Assembly (NCBI GenBank): GCA_025356095.1 | Contig: JANXUR010000081.1 | Coordinates: 1-48,459 of the forward strand | Length of the DNA: 48,459 bases | Direction: 5' to 3' | From: Acidobacteriaceae bacterium | GTDB taxonomy: Bacteria > Acidobacteriota > Terriglobia > Terriglobales > Acidobacteriaceae | Shown here: piece by piece, positions 24,370 to 32,454 of the stretch | How the letters are laid out: every line of letters begins with the position of its first letter | Numbering within the stretch: position 1 is the first letter of the stretch | The notes under the pieces: generated by a model | The model's input: the letters and a program-made list of their open reading frames with translations, nothing else | What the model was told of the DNA's origin: nothing | Database searches by the model: none | Translations under genes and position numbers: made by a program

Positions 24370-25269
24370 TTGAAGCGAGCAAGATTTCAGTGGGAGACAG
24401 GCGCCCGCAAGCTGCGGCTGGGTGAGCGCACGCTGGTGATGGGTATTGTGAACGTCACGCCGGATTCGTTCTCCGATGGTGGCAAGTATTTGAAGCCGGC
24501 AGCGGCGGTGGCGCAGGGGTTGCGGCTGCTGGAAGCGGGTGCCGACATTCTGGATATTGGGGGGGAGTCTACCCGCCCGGGCGCAAGTGCGGCGGTGACT
24601 GCCGAGCAGGAAGCTGAGCGGGTGCTGCCGGTGATTGCCGAATGGAAGCGGCGTGTGCCGGAGTGCGTGATTTCGGTGGACACCTACAAGGCTTGGGTGG
24701 CAGAAGTGGCGCTGGCCGCGGGCGCAGAGATTGTGAATGATGTAAGCGGCTTGCGCGGCGATCCGGCGATGGCCGCGATGGTGGCCCGCGCCAAGTGTGG
24801 CGTGGTGGTGATGCAGATGCGGGGGCGACCAGCAGAGTGGAAGTCGCTGCCGCCGCTCAAGAATCCAGTCGCGCTGGTAAAGCGCGAACTGGCCGAATCG
24901 GTGGCAGTTGCGCTGGAGGCAGGCATTGCGAAAAAGCGCATTGTGCTGGATCCGGGCATTGGCTTTGGTAAGCGCTTTGAAGAGAATTATCCGCTGCTGG
25001 CTCGGCTGGATCAGCTGGCGGTGTTGGGCTATCCGCTACTGGTGGGGACGTCACGGAAGTCATTTATTGGGCGGACGGTGGCGAAGGCGCGTGGCATACT
25101 CGACAAGGATGGCAGAGAGATGGTGCCGCCGGATGAACGCGTGTTTGGTACGCTAGCCAGCGAGGCGGCGGCGGTGATGGGCGGCGCGCATATTCTGCGT
25201 ACGCATGATGTGCGTGCTTGCGTGGATGCGGTGCGGGTGGCGGATGAAGTGATGAAGGCGCAACAATAG
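24370..25269 (+). CDS. folP: Dihydropteroate synthase
   Basis: FolP condenses 4-aminobenzoate with hydroxymethyl-dihydropterin diphosphate in folate synthesis and is the target of sulfonamides. Signatures are MGIVNVTPDSFSDGG, ILDIGGESTRPGA, ISVDTYKA, IVNDVSG, LDPGIGFGKRFEENYPLL and LVGTSRKSFIG. I place the start at TTG 24370, because GAGGGAAA lies five bases before it; the frame also opens at TTG 24349. That gives 299 residues. The alpha/beta hydrolase gene follows 30 bp on with its own site. Confidence 0.96.
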   Translation: MKRARFQWETGARKLRLGERTLVMGIVNVTPDSFSDGGKYLKPAAAVAQGLRLLEAGADILDIGGESTRPGASAAVTAEQEAERVLPVIAEWKRRVPECVISVDTYKAWVAEVALAAGAEIVNDVSGLRGDPAMAAMVARAKCGVVVMQMRGRPAEWKSLPPLKNPVALVKRELAESVAVALEAGIAKKRIVLDPGIGFGKRFEENYPLLARLDQLAVLGYPLLVGTSRKSFIGRTVAKARGILDKDGREMVPPDERVFGTLASEAAAVMGGAHILRTHDVRACVDAVRVADEVMKAQQ

Positions 25270-25299
25270 ACCGAGGCAGCGAAATCTGGAGGTTCCAAC

Positions 25300-26160
25300 A
25301 TGCGTTTTGCAATTTTTTGCATTGTGATGGCGGTGGCTACGACTGCGGGAGCGCAGTCGGTTCCCTCTGCGATCTATACCGATCCGCCGGTAGACCACGC
25401 CCATCCGGCGGCGATGACAGTGATCCACGTTCCGACGCATGGGGTGATGATCAACGGTCTGGTTTATTCGCCGTCGGGGGCGGGGCCGCACCCGACGGTG
25501 GTGATTTGCCACGGGCTGCCGGGAAACGAAAAGAATCTAGACCTGGCGCAGGCCTTGCGGCGCGCGGGCTGGAATGCCGTGACCTTCAACTACCGCGGTT
25601 CATGGGGCAGTCCCGGGGTGTACCGGTTTACGCAGGATACCGATGACGCACTGGCGGTGCTTGCTTATCTGCGTGACCCAGCGAACCTAGCGGCGCTGGG
25701 GGTGGATGCCACGCGGATGGTGATTATCGGGCACAGCATGGGTGGATGGGTGGCAGTACGAACGGCCGCCCGCGATGGTCATCTGGCGGGGGCAGTGATG
25801 ATTTCGGCGGGAGACATGGGCCGCGTCGGGGGGTTGGAACGAGTGGAAGCGATTGCCAACATGGCGGACAACATGGAGGGTCTGGCGGGGGTGACGGCGG
25901 AGAGCATGGTGGACGAGCTGCATGTTCATGCGTCGGAATTTCTGTTGAAGAATGAGGCAGCCGGGCTGGTGCACCTGCCGTTGCTGGCGCTGACCTCAGA
26001 CGACGGATTGGCAGACCACACCGACGCACTGGTCAGCGCCATCAAGGCGGCGGGAGGAAAGCGAGTGACGGCTGAGCACGTCGCGACGGATCACGCCTGG
26101 TCCGACCACCGCATCGCGCTAGAGAGCATGATTCTGGGATGGCTGGGGAACTTGCGCTGA
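25300..26160 (+). CDS. Secreted alpha/beta hydrolase
   Basis: A 286-residue protein with a signal peptide (residues 1-18, ending AGA). The hydrolase fold has the oxyanion HGLPG (71-75), the nucleophile S146 in GHSMGG, an acid near D234-D235 (TSDDG) and a base at H265 or H270 (DHAWSDHR). The pattern fits esterases or dienelactone-hydrolase-like enzymes acting in the periplasm. GGAGG seven bases upstream supports ATG 25300. Substrate unknown. Confidence 0.88.
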   Translation: MRFAIFCIVMAVATTAGAQSVPSAIYTDPPVDHAHPAAMTVIHVPTHGVMINGLVYSPSGAGPHPTVVICHGLPGNEKNLDLAQALRRAGWNAVTFNYRGSWGSPGVYRFTQDTDDALAVLAYLRDPANLAALGVDATRMVIIGHSMGGWVAVRTAARDGHLAGAVMISAGDMGRVGGLERVEAIANMADNMEGLAGVTAESMVDELHVHASEFLLKNEAAGLVHLPLLALTSDDGLADHTDALVSAIKAAGGKRVTAEHVATDHAWSDHRIALESMILGWLGNLR

Positions 26161-26176
26161 GAGGTGAGGCGAGCAC

Positions 26177-26650
26177 TTAGAAAATCTTGGCCGAATCCAG
26201 CAGAATGGTGACCGGGCCTTCGTTCACCAACTCGACGCTCATCGTGGTCTGGAAGCGGCCGGTTTGGCAGCGCAGTCCAGCGGCGCGGACGCGTTCTACG
26301 AAGTATTCATACAGAGGATTGGCGATCTCGGGCCGCGCGGCTGCGTCGAAGGATGGGCGCTTGCCGCGGCGGACGTCGCCATAGAGCGTGAACTGCGAGA
26401 CCACCAGAATACTTCCGCCAACGTCAGCCACGGAGAGGTTCATCTTGCCGGCACCGTCCTCGAAGATGCGTAAGCCGACGATCTTGTCGCAGAGATAGTC
26501 AGCGTCGGCGGGGGCATCGGTGGCGGCGACGCCGAGCAGCACTAGCAGGCCGAGGGTGATGGCTCCGGTAATCTCGTCTACGGTTTCGTCTTCGATTTGG
26601 GCGGCGACGGTGACTTGGGCGCGGCTGACTCGTTGGACGACGGCTCGCAT
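26177..26650 (-). CDS. dtd: D-aminoacyl-tRNA deacylase
   Basis: Dtd removes D-amino acids from mischarged tRNA, and glycine from tRNA-Ala, protecting translation. The 157-residue protein starts [15 protein letters not shown]. It contains SQFTLYGD (85-92) and NEGPVT (143-148), whose Gly-Pro forms the cross-subunit chiral selection site. An insertion of about eight residues follows [10 protein letters not shown] compared with E. coli. ATG 26650 is where the family begins; the open frame continues upstream without homology. It converges with the preceding hydrolase, with 16 bp between stops. Confidence 0.95.
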   Translation of the reverse strand: MRAVVQRVSRAQVTVAAQIEDETVDEITGAITLGLLVLLGVAATDAPADADYLCDKIVGLRIFEDGAGKMNLSVADVGGSILVVSQFTLYGDVRRGKRPSFDAAARPEIANPLYEYFVERVRAAGLRCQTGRFQTTMSVELVNEGPVTILLDSAKIF

Positions 26651-26801
26651 GGGGTCAGTGTAAATGGTAGGGGTGTCTCGTTGCTCTTGCGGCCTGATAG
26701 GGATTCTTCGCGCGGTCAGAATGACAATTTCAAAAATGTTTTTGCGTTGACGCAAGTGCGGCTGGCCCTTAGAATCGGCTAGCTCTTCGGGAGGAATATT
26801 T

Positions 26802-28127
26802 ATGCCTAGATGCAATGGACCACGCGCCTGTACAGGAGGCGTCTTGGGGTTCGCCGCACTGCTGCTTACGATTTGCGCTGCCGCCCCGGCGTCGGCTGCG
26901 GACGCGGCGATGCCGCACAGTGAAGTGCTGATTACCAACGCGACGATTCTTACCGCGACGCATGGCCGCATCGAGCATGGCAGCGTTTATGTGAGGGACG
27001 GCAAGATTGTTGCTGTGGGCACGAATGTGAAGGCGCCGAAGTCGGCCAAGGTGATGGACGCGGGCGGGCGGTACTTGACGCCGGGCATTATTGACGCGCA
27101 TTCGCACTCGGCGCTGGATGGCGACGTAAACGAGGCGACTAGTCCGGTGACGCCGCACATGATGATGGCCGATGCCTTCGATTATCAGGACGAAGATTTG
27201 TACCATTCGTTGGCGGGAGGGGTGACTACGTCACTGCTGCTGCATGGCTCGGCCAACATGATTGGCGGGCAGGCAGTGGTGATTAAGCATCGCTTTGGCA
27301 AAGGGCGGGACGAGATGCTGTTTGCTGGCGCTCCGCGCTCCATTAAGTTCGCCAGCGGCGAGAACCCTAAACGCGTGTATGGCGAGCGGGATCAACTGCC
27401 CTCGACTCGGATGGGCAACTTCGCAGTGCAGCGTGAGGCGTTGCAGCAGGCCCGCGAATATCTGCGGGATTGGGATGCGTATGACGCCAAGGTGAAGCGA
27501 GGCGACAAGGACCTGACGCCTCCGCACAAGGACTTGAAGCTGGAGGCGCTGGCCGATATTTTGCGGGGCAAGCTGCTGGTGCAGATTCACTGCTATCGCG
27601 CCGATGAGTTCCAGACCGAGATGGCGATGGCGCGCGAGTTTGGTTACAAGGTGCGGGCCTTCCACCATGCGCTGGAAGCTTACAAAGTGCCAGAAAAGTT
27701 GGCGGCAGAGGATGTTGCCATCGCAACGTTTGCGGACTGGTGGGGATACAAAGAAGAAGCCTGGGACGCGATTCCGTGGAATGCGGTGATGTCCATGCGC
27801 AAGGGGGTGCGGGTGGCGATTAAGAGCGATTCGGACGACTTTGCCCGGCGGCTGAATCAGGAAGCGGCGAAGATGATGCGCTACGGTGGAGCGACCGAGG
27901 AAGAGGCGCTGCGGATGGTCACCCTGAACCCGGCATGGATCATCGGTGTGGACGACAAGGTGGGCTCGATTGATGTGGGGAAGGATGCGGATTTGGTGCT
28001 GTGGAGCGCGTATCCGTTTTCGACGTTTGCCTTGGCAGACATCGTGATGATTGATGGCGATACCTACTTTGACCGCTCGGCCAAAGGTATGGGCATGCCG
28101 CAAGTGGCGGCCAAGGAGGGCAACTAG
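26802..28127 (+). CDS. Exported metal-dependent amidohydrolase
   Basis: A 441-residue amidohydrolase with a signal peptide (residues 1-33). Metal ligands are visible: H100 and H102 in IDAHSHS, K182 in [10 protein letters not shown] (probably carboxylated), H263 in VQIHCYRA, H288 or H289 in AFHHA, and D343 in IKSDSDD. The imidazolonepropionase/dipeptidase-like layout, with a C-terminal [11 protein letters not shown] segment, indicates hydrolysis of a cyclic amide or N-acyl peptide in the periplasm. GGGAGGAA supports ATG 26802. It abuts the next gene directly. Substrate not known. Confidence 0.9.
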   Translation: MPRCNGPRACTGGVLGFAALLLTICAAAPASAADAAMPHSEVLITNATILTATHGRIEHGSVYVRDGKIVAVGTNVKAPKSAKVMDAGGRYLTPGIIDAHSHSALDGDVNEATSPVTPHMMMADAFDYQDEDLYHSLAGGVTTSLLLHGSANMIGGQAVVIKHRFGKGRDEMLFAGAPRSIKFASGENPKRVYGERDQLPSTRMGNFAVQREALQQAREYLRDWDAYDAKVKRGDKDLTPPHKDLKLEALADILRGKLLVQIHCYRADEFQTEMAMAREFGYKVRAFHHALEAYKVPEKLAAEDVAIATFADWWGYKEEAWDAIPWNAVMSMRKGVRVAIKSDSDDFARRLNQEAAKMMRYGGATEEEALRMVTLNPAWIIGVDDKVGSIDVGKDADLVLWSAYPFSTFALADIVMIDGDTYFDRSAKGMGMPQVAAKEGN

Positions 28128-29480
28128 ATGAAGCTGACAAAATCGAAAAGCCGCGCGGTATGCGCCAGGGTGCTTCCGGGGCTGGTGATTGCGATGGTTG
28201 CTGGTGCCACAGCGGTCGCTGCGGCGCAGGATGGAAGCAAGGCAATTGTGCTGAAGGGTGGCACCGTGCTGACCATCTCTCACGGCACGATTAAAAATGG
28301 TGTGGTGGTGATGCAGGGCGGCAAGATTGTTGCCGTTGGCGGCGCGGGAACTGCGATTCCTGCGGGTGCCGATGTGCGCGACGTGAGCGGGATGACGGTG
28401 TATCCGGGGCTGATTGATTCGGAGACGCAGTTGGGCCTGGTGGAGATTTCGGCCGAGAAGATGACAGTGGATACCTCCGAGCCGAGTGATGAAATTATGC
28501 CGCACATGCATGTGGCGGATGCGTTCCATGCCGAGTCAGAGCTGATTCCGGTGACGCGGATGAACGGCATCACCAACGTGATTGTGGCACCGGACAGCGA
28601 AAATACGCTGCCGGGGCAGGATGCATTTGTGCAGTTGGCGGGGCGGTCGGCTGAGGAAATGCTGCTGATCCGCGACATCGCGCTGCCGCTGAACTTTGGG
28701 CCTGACCAGCGGCGCCGAGGGCAGGGCCGCAAGTTTCCTTCTACGCGCATGGGTTTGATTACACAGATGCGGCAGTCCTTTTTTGATGCGCTCGACTATC
28801 GCCAGAAGTGGGCCGACTACGACAAGAAGAAAGCCGACTTCAAGCCGGAAAACGACAAAGAGGGCAAGCCCAAAGATCCGCCGAATCCGCCCAAGCGCGA
28901 CTTGCGGCTGGAAGCGCTCGTGCCGTATCTGGAAGGTAAGAAGCCAGTGATTCTGCACACAGAGGATGCCAGCGACGTGCAAACTGCGGTGCGCATGGCC
29001 AATGAATTCCACTTGAAGCTGGTGCTGGCAGGGCTGACGCAGGCACAGCCGGTGCTGGATTGGGTGGCGGCGCAGAAGCTGCCCGTAATTGTGGGTTCCA
29101 TTTACAACGACCCCAAGAAGGGCACGCGGTATGACTCAGTATTCACACTGCCTGCGGAGTTGCAAAAGCGCGGCGTAAAGATTGCGTTCGCCAGTTATGA
29201 TGCTCATAACGTGCGGAACCTGCCCTACGCCGCAGGATACGCAGTGGCGTATGGACTGCCGCATGATGAGGCTATGAAGGCGATCACTCTGAATCCGGCA
29301 GAGATTTGGGGAGTGGCCGATCAGTACGGGTCGCTGGACCCGGGTAAAGTGGCCAACGTGGTGGTAGCCGATGGCGACCCCCTGGAACTTCGCACCGACG
29401 TCAAGCATCTCTTTATTCAGGGGCAGGAGGTTCCGCTGACCAGCAAGCAGACGCGGCTGCGGGATCAGTACTCCCATTGA
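28128..29480 (+). CDS. Amidohydrolase-like protein lacking the metal ligands
   Basis: A 450-residue paralogue of the preceding gene, starting at the base after its stop. It has a signal peptide (residues 1-33, ending AAAQ). The expected H-x-H is replaced by IDSETQ (E99, Q101), the lysine segment by ALPLNFGPDQRR, and the aspartate loop by FASYDAHN. H in ILHTEDA remains. The fold and the C-terminal composite strand (DPGKVANVVVADGDPLEL) are kept. I infer a non-catalytic or differently acting partner, perhaps forming a heteromer with the upstream enzyme. The two are surely cotranscribed. Confidence 0.85.
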   Translation: MKLTKSKSRAVCARVLPGLVIAMVAGATAVAAAQDGSKAIVLKGGTVLTISHGTIKNGVVVMQGGKIVAVGGAGTAIPAGADVRDVSGMTVYPGLIDSETQLGLVEISAEKMTVDTSEPSDEIMPHMHVADAFHAESELIPVTRMNGITNVIVAPDSENTLPGQDAFVQLAGRSAEEMLLIRDIALPLNFGPDQRRRGQGRKFPSTRMGLITQMRQSFFDALDYRQKWADYDKKKADFKPENDKEGKPKDPPNPPKRDLRLEALVPYLEGKKPVILHTEDASDVQTAVRMANEFHLKLVLAGLTQAQPVLDWVAAQKLPVIVGSIYNDPKKGTRYDSVFTLPAELQKRGVKIAFASYDAHNVRNLPYAAGYAVAYGLPHDEAMKAITLNPAEIWGVADQYGSLDPGKVANVVVADGDPLELRTDVKHLFIQGQEVPLTSKQTRLRDQYSH

Positions 29481-29596
29481 GTTTATTGCGTTCGGCGCGT
29501 TGGTATGGCGGCTGTAGTCGGTTTTAGGAGTTTGACGGGTTCGGCGAGTTTCGGGCGAGTTTGACCTGTACAGGGGTGCAAGGTAGCATTGAAGGA

Positions 29597-29640
29597 GTGC
29601 CCGCGTGTCATGCAGTTGCATGAGCGGGCACCGTTGCTTT
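29597..29640 (+). terminator. Long bulged hairpin after the amidohydrolase pair
   Basis: The outer stem GTGCCCGC (29597-29604) / GCGGGCAC (29624-29631) encloses a 3-base bulge and an inner stem TCATGC-AGTT-GCATGA. CGTTGCTTT follows. It is a probable terminator, or a leader structure ahead of acpP. Confidence 0.6.
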
Positions 29641-29762
29641 ACAGGACTTTTTGACATCTTTACACTAGGGAGTCACCCTGCGCGGGCGATTTGCTGTTAG
29701 CGCGGGAGAGTGGCTGGTTTGTCCGAGGCCTTCAGGCTTCCGGAAAAATTCGAGGAGAGACA

Positions 29763-30008
29763 ATGGCAGCAGGCGTGGAAGAAAAAGTTAAGCAGATTAT
29801 CGTAGAGCAGCTTGGCGTGGATGAAGGCGAAGTGACGTCCAATGCATCGTTTGTAGACGATTTGGGCGCTGACTCGCTGGACACCGTGGAACTGGTGATG
29901 GCCTTTGAAGAAGGCTTCAACATCGAGATTCCGGACGAAGACGCCGAGAAGATCCGCACCGTTCAGGATGCGGTGGAATACATCAAAAAGCATTCGAAGG
30001 GTAACTAA
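29763..30008 (+). CDS. acpP: Acyl carrier protein
   Basis: AcpP carries growing fatty-acyl chains on a phosphopantetheine arm. The 81-residue acidic protein has the modification serine S38 in [12 protein letters not shown], and helix 2/3 residues [16 protein letters not shown] typical of the family. GAGGAGA lies directly upstream of ATG 29763. fabF begins four bases after the stop, so the two are translated together, as in many bacteria. Confidence 0.98.
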   Translation: MAAGVEEKVKQIIVEQLGVDEGEVTSNASFVDDLGADSLDTVELVMAFEEGFNIEIPDEDAEKIRTVQDAVEYIKKHSKGN

Positions 30009-30012
30009 CGCC

Positions 30013-31251
30013 TTGGTTCGCCGGGTTGTGGTTACTGGAATCGGACTGATCTGTGGGGTGGGCAATACCACAGAGGCGGTCTGGCAGGGCGTGCAGGCGG
30101 GCAAGAGCGGCGTGGGACGAATTACGCAGTTCGATCCCGCAGAGTTCGCCTGTCAGATTGCTGCGGAAGTCCATGGCTTCGATCCGCGGCAGTTCATCGA
30201 AAAAAAAGAGATCAAGAAGATGGGTCGGTTCATCCATCTGGCCTTGGCGGCGGCATCGGAAGCCATGGCAATGTCTGGCTTGGTGATTACCGATGCCAAC
30301 TCAGAGCAGGTGGGGGTTTACATCGGCTCGGGCATTGGTGGCTTCGACGTGATTGAGCGCGAGCACAAAGAGTTGCTCAAGGGCGGGCCGCGCAAGATTT
30401 CTCCGTTTTTTATTCCAGCCTCCATCATCAACCTGGCTGCGGGACATGTGAGCATACGTTTCGGCGCAAAGGGGCCGAATGAGGCGACCGCCACCGCTTG
30501 CACCACCAGCGCGCACGCGCTGGGCGATGCTTACCGCATCATTCAGCGGGGCGATGCGGATGCCATGATTGCAGGTGGATCCGAAGCTGCGATTACGCCC
30601 ATGGGCGTGGGTGGCTTTGCCGCCATGCGGGCGCTTTCCACGCGCAACGACCAGCCGGAACGGGCGAGTCGTCCTTGGGATAAAGACCGCGACGGGTTTG
30701 TGGTGGGCGAAGGTGCGGGCATTCTGGTGCTCGAAGAGTTGGAAATGGCCAAGGCGCGTGGGGCCAAGATTCTGGCGGAAGTGGTCGGCTACGGTATGAG
30801 TGGAGATGCCTTCCACATCACCTCGCCAGCGCCGAATCACGATGGTGCGTTCCGGGTGATGAACAACGCGCTAAAGAGCGCGGGTCTGCCGCCCGAAGCG
30901 ATCGGTTACGTCAACGCACACGGCACCTCTACCGATATTGGCGACAAGCTGGAAACGATTGCCATTCGCAACAGTTTTGGCGCACATGCCTACAAGATGG
31001 CAGTGAGTTCTACCAAGTCCATGACCGGGCACCTGCTGGGTGGCGCAGGTGGGCTGGAGGCAGGGCTCACGATTTTGGCGCTGCGGGATCAGATTCTGCC
31101 GCCGACCATCAACTTGGATAATCCTGACGAAGGCTGCGACTTGGACTACGTGCCCCATGTTGCCCGCAAAGCCACGTTTGAATATGCGCTGAGCAACTCG
31201 TTTGGCTTCGGCGGAACGAATGGTGCACTGATCTTCAAGCGCTGGGAGTAG
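30013..31251 (+). CDS. fabF: 3-oxoacyl-ACP synthase II
   Basis: FabF elongates acyl-ACP by decarboxylative condensation with malonyl-ACP. Counting from TTG 30013 gives 412 residues with the triad at C163 (TACTTSAHA), H303 (AHGTSTD) and H340 (TGHLLGG). These are the same numbers as in E. coli FabF, which strongly supports this TTG start over the earlier in-frame starts inside acpP. GAAGGG near the acpP stop can serve as ribosome binding site. A DUF374 acyltransferase gene follows 11 bp on. Confidence 0.97.
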   Translation: MVRRVVVTGIGLICGVGNTTEAVWQGVQAGKSGVGRITQFDPAEFACQIAAEVHGFDPRQFIEKKEIKKMGRFIHLALAAASEAMAMSGLVITDANSEQVGVYIGSGIGGFDVIEREHKELLKGGPRKISPFFIPASIINLAAGHVSIRFGAKGPNEATATACTTSAHALGDAYRIIQRGDADAMIAGGSEAAITPMGVGGFAAMRALSTRNDQPERASRPWDKDRDGFVVGEGAGILVLEELEMAKARGAKILAEVVGYGMSGDAFHITSPAPNHDGAFRVMNNALKSAGLPPEAIGYVNAHGTSTDIGDKLETIAIRNSFGAHAYKMAVSSTKSMTGHLLGGAGGLEAGLTILALRDQILPPTINLDNPDEGCDLDYVPHVARKATFEYALSNSFGFGGTNGALIFKRWE

Positions 31252-31262
31252 CTTCTCAGTCG

Positions 31263-32054
31263 GTGGGGAGCCGAGCGATCCCTAAGCCTCGCTACAATGG
31301 TTCTGTGAATTCCACCCCAGGTTCTGTGACTTCCAACCCACCACCGGAAGGCCAAGGGTCGGTGCTGCGCCCGTTTACTTTGCGGCAGCGCATCTTGCTT
31401 TGGCTGGCATCGTGGGCGGGGTATTTCGCCATTCGCGCCATCTGCGCCACGCTTACTTTTGAACATTCGGTGGAAGAAGGCGGCACGGAGGACTTCTTCG
31501 GCACGCCGATCATCTACAGCTTTTGGCATTGCTGTGTGATTCCGGCGGCGTACTGTTTTCGCGATCGCAATATTCAGGTGATGACCAGCGCCAGCTTCGA
31601 TGGTGAGATCATCGCGCGGGTGATTCAGCGGCTGGGATTTGGCGCGGTGCGGGGTTCGAGCAGCCGGGGCGGTGCGGTGGCGCTGGTGGGGATGCGGCAG
31701 CAGGTGGAAGCGGGCCGCACCGTCGCCTTTACGATTGATGGTCCGCGCGGTCCGAGATTTGTTGCGAAACCCGGGCCGGTGGCGCTGGCCCGGGCTACGG
31801 GCCGCCCGATGGTGGGGTTCTACATCGCGGTAGATCGCGCCTGGGTGCTGGACTCGTGGGACCGCATGGTGATTCCTAAGCCATTCGCGCGTGCGTACTT
31901 TCGGGTGAGCAAGCTGATGCCAGTGCCTGAAGATGCCGGTAATGAGGAAGATCGGGCGAAGTATCTAGCTGAGTTGCAGGCCGCGCTGGAGCGGGTGCGG
32001 CGGTATGCGAATGACGAGGTAGGATGCAGCGAAAGCGGCGTTTGCCAGATGTAG
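31263..32054 (+). CDS. DUF374 lysophospholipid-acyltransferase-like protein
   Basis: A protein of up to 263 residues. One hydrophobic helix (about 45-62) precedes FWHCCVI and the family core SFDGEIIARVIQRLGFGAVRGSS, SRGGAVALVGMRQ and TIDGPRGPRF. DUF374 proteins belong to the LPLAT/LpxL-related acyltransferases and are often found beside lipid A genes, so a role in acylating an envelope lipid is likely. The classic HX4D motif is represented by the FWH region only loosely. GTG 31263 is the furthest start; GTG 31305 is also plausible. Confidence 0.82.
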   Translation: MGSRAIPKPRYNGSVNSTPGSVTSNPPPEGQGSVLRPFTLRQRILLWLASWAGYFAIRAICATLTFEHSVEEGGTEDFFGTPIIYSFWHCCVIPAAYCFRDRNIQVMTSASFDGEIIARVIQRLGFGAVRGSSSRGGAVALVGMRQQVEAGRTVAFTIDGPRGPRFVAKPGPVALARATGRPMVGFYIAVDRAWVLDSWDRMVIPKPFARAYFRVSKLMPVPEDAGNEEDRAKYLAELQAALERVRRYANDEVGCSESGVCQM

Positions 32055-32214
32055 AGCGTCAGGCCGGGCTGAATTGGGCTGAGGCGCCTCCCGAGATTTT
32101 TTGGCAAAGGGTGTTTTGACCAAGGGGCAGCCCCGCCGGTTTGACTTAAGCCGCTTCAGCCTTCAAACTAAGAGTGGCAGGTAAGAATATTCACTTGATT
32201 TTTACTGCTAATCA

Positions 32215-32420
32215 CAACTTGCGGTGTGTGGCACTCCCAACCAGATCAGTTGGGGAGTGATTCGGGAAGCGGGTGAGAATCCCGCGCTGACGCGCAACTG
32301 TAAGCGAGGAAACAGGCTGTAGTCACTGGGCGACGAGCCCTGGGAAGGCTATGGCTGGAAGCGAACGCAGCTTCTGCGTTCTGACTCGCGAAGCCAGGAT
32401 ACCGACCGCGCACTGTGTGC
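32215..32420 (+). promoter_or_regulatory. Cobalamin (adenosylcobalamin) riboswitch
   Basis: The conserved elements are in order: GCGGGTGAGAATCCCGCGCTG, CGCGCAACTGTAAGCG, CACTGGG...CTGGGAAGGC, then the B12 box GAAGCCAGGATACCGACCG (about 32392-32410). It lies just upstream of the BtuB-like gene, whose ribosome binding site follows 32 bp after the box. High cobalamin should reduce expression. End points are approximate. Confidence 0.95.
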
Positions 32421-32454
32421 TTTTCACCTTCTTCGCGTCTAAGGAGGAAACTTG

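Noticed and set aside
27231-28529. A 432-codon minus-strand frame across both amidohydrolases.
   Set aside because: His/Arg-rich low-complexity translation with no domain; antisense shadow of two well-supported genes.
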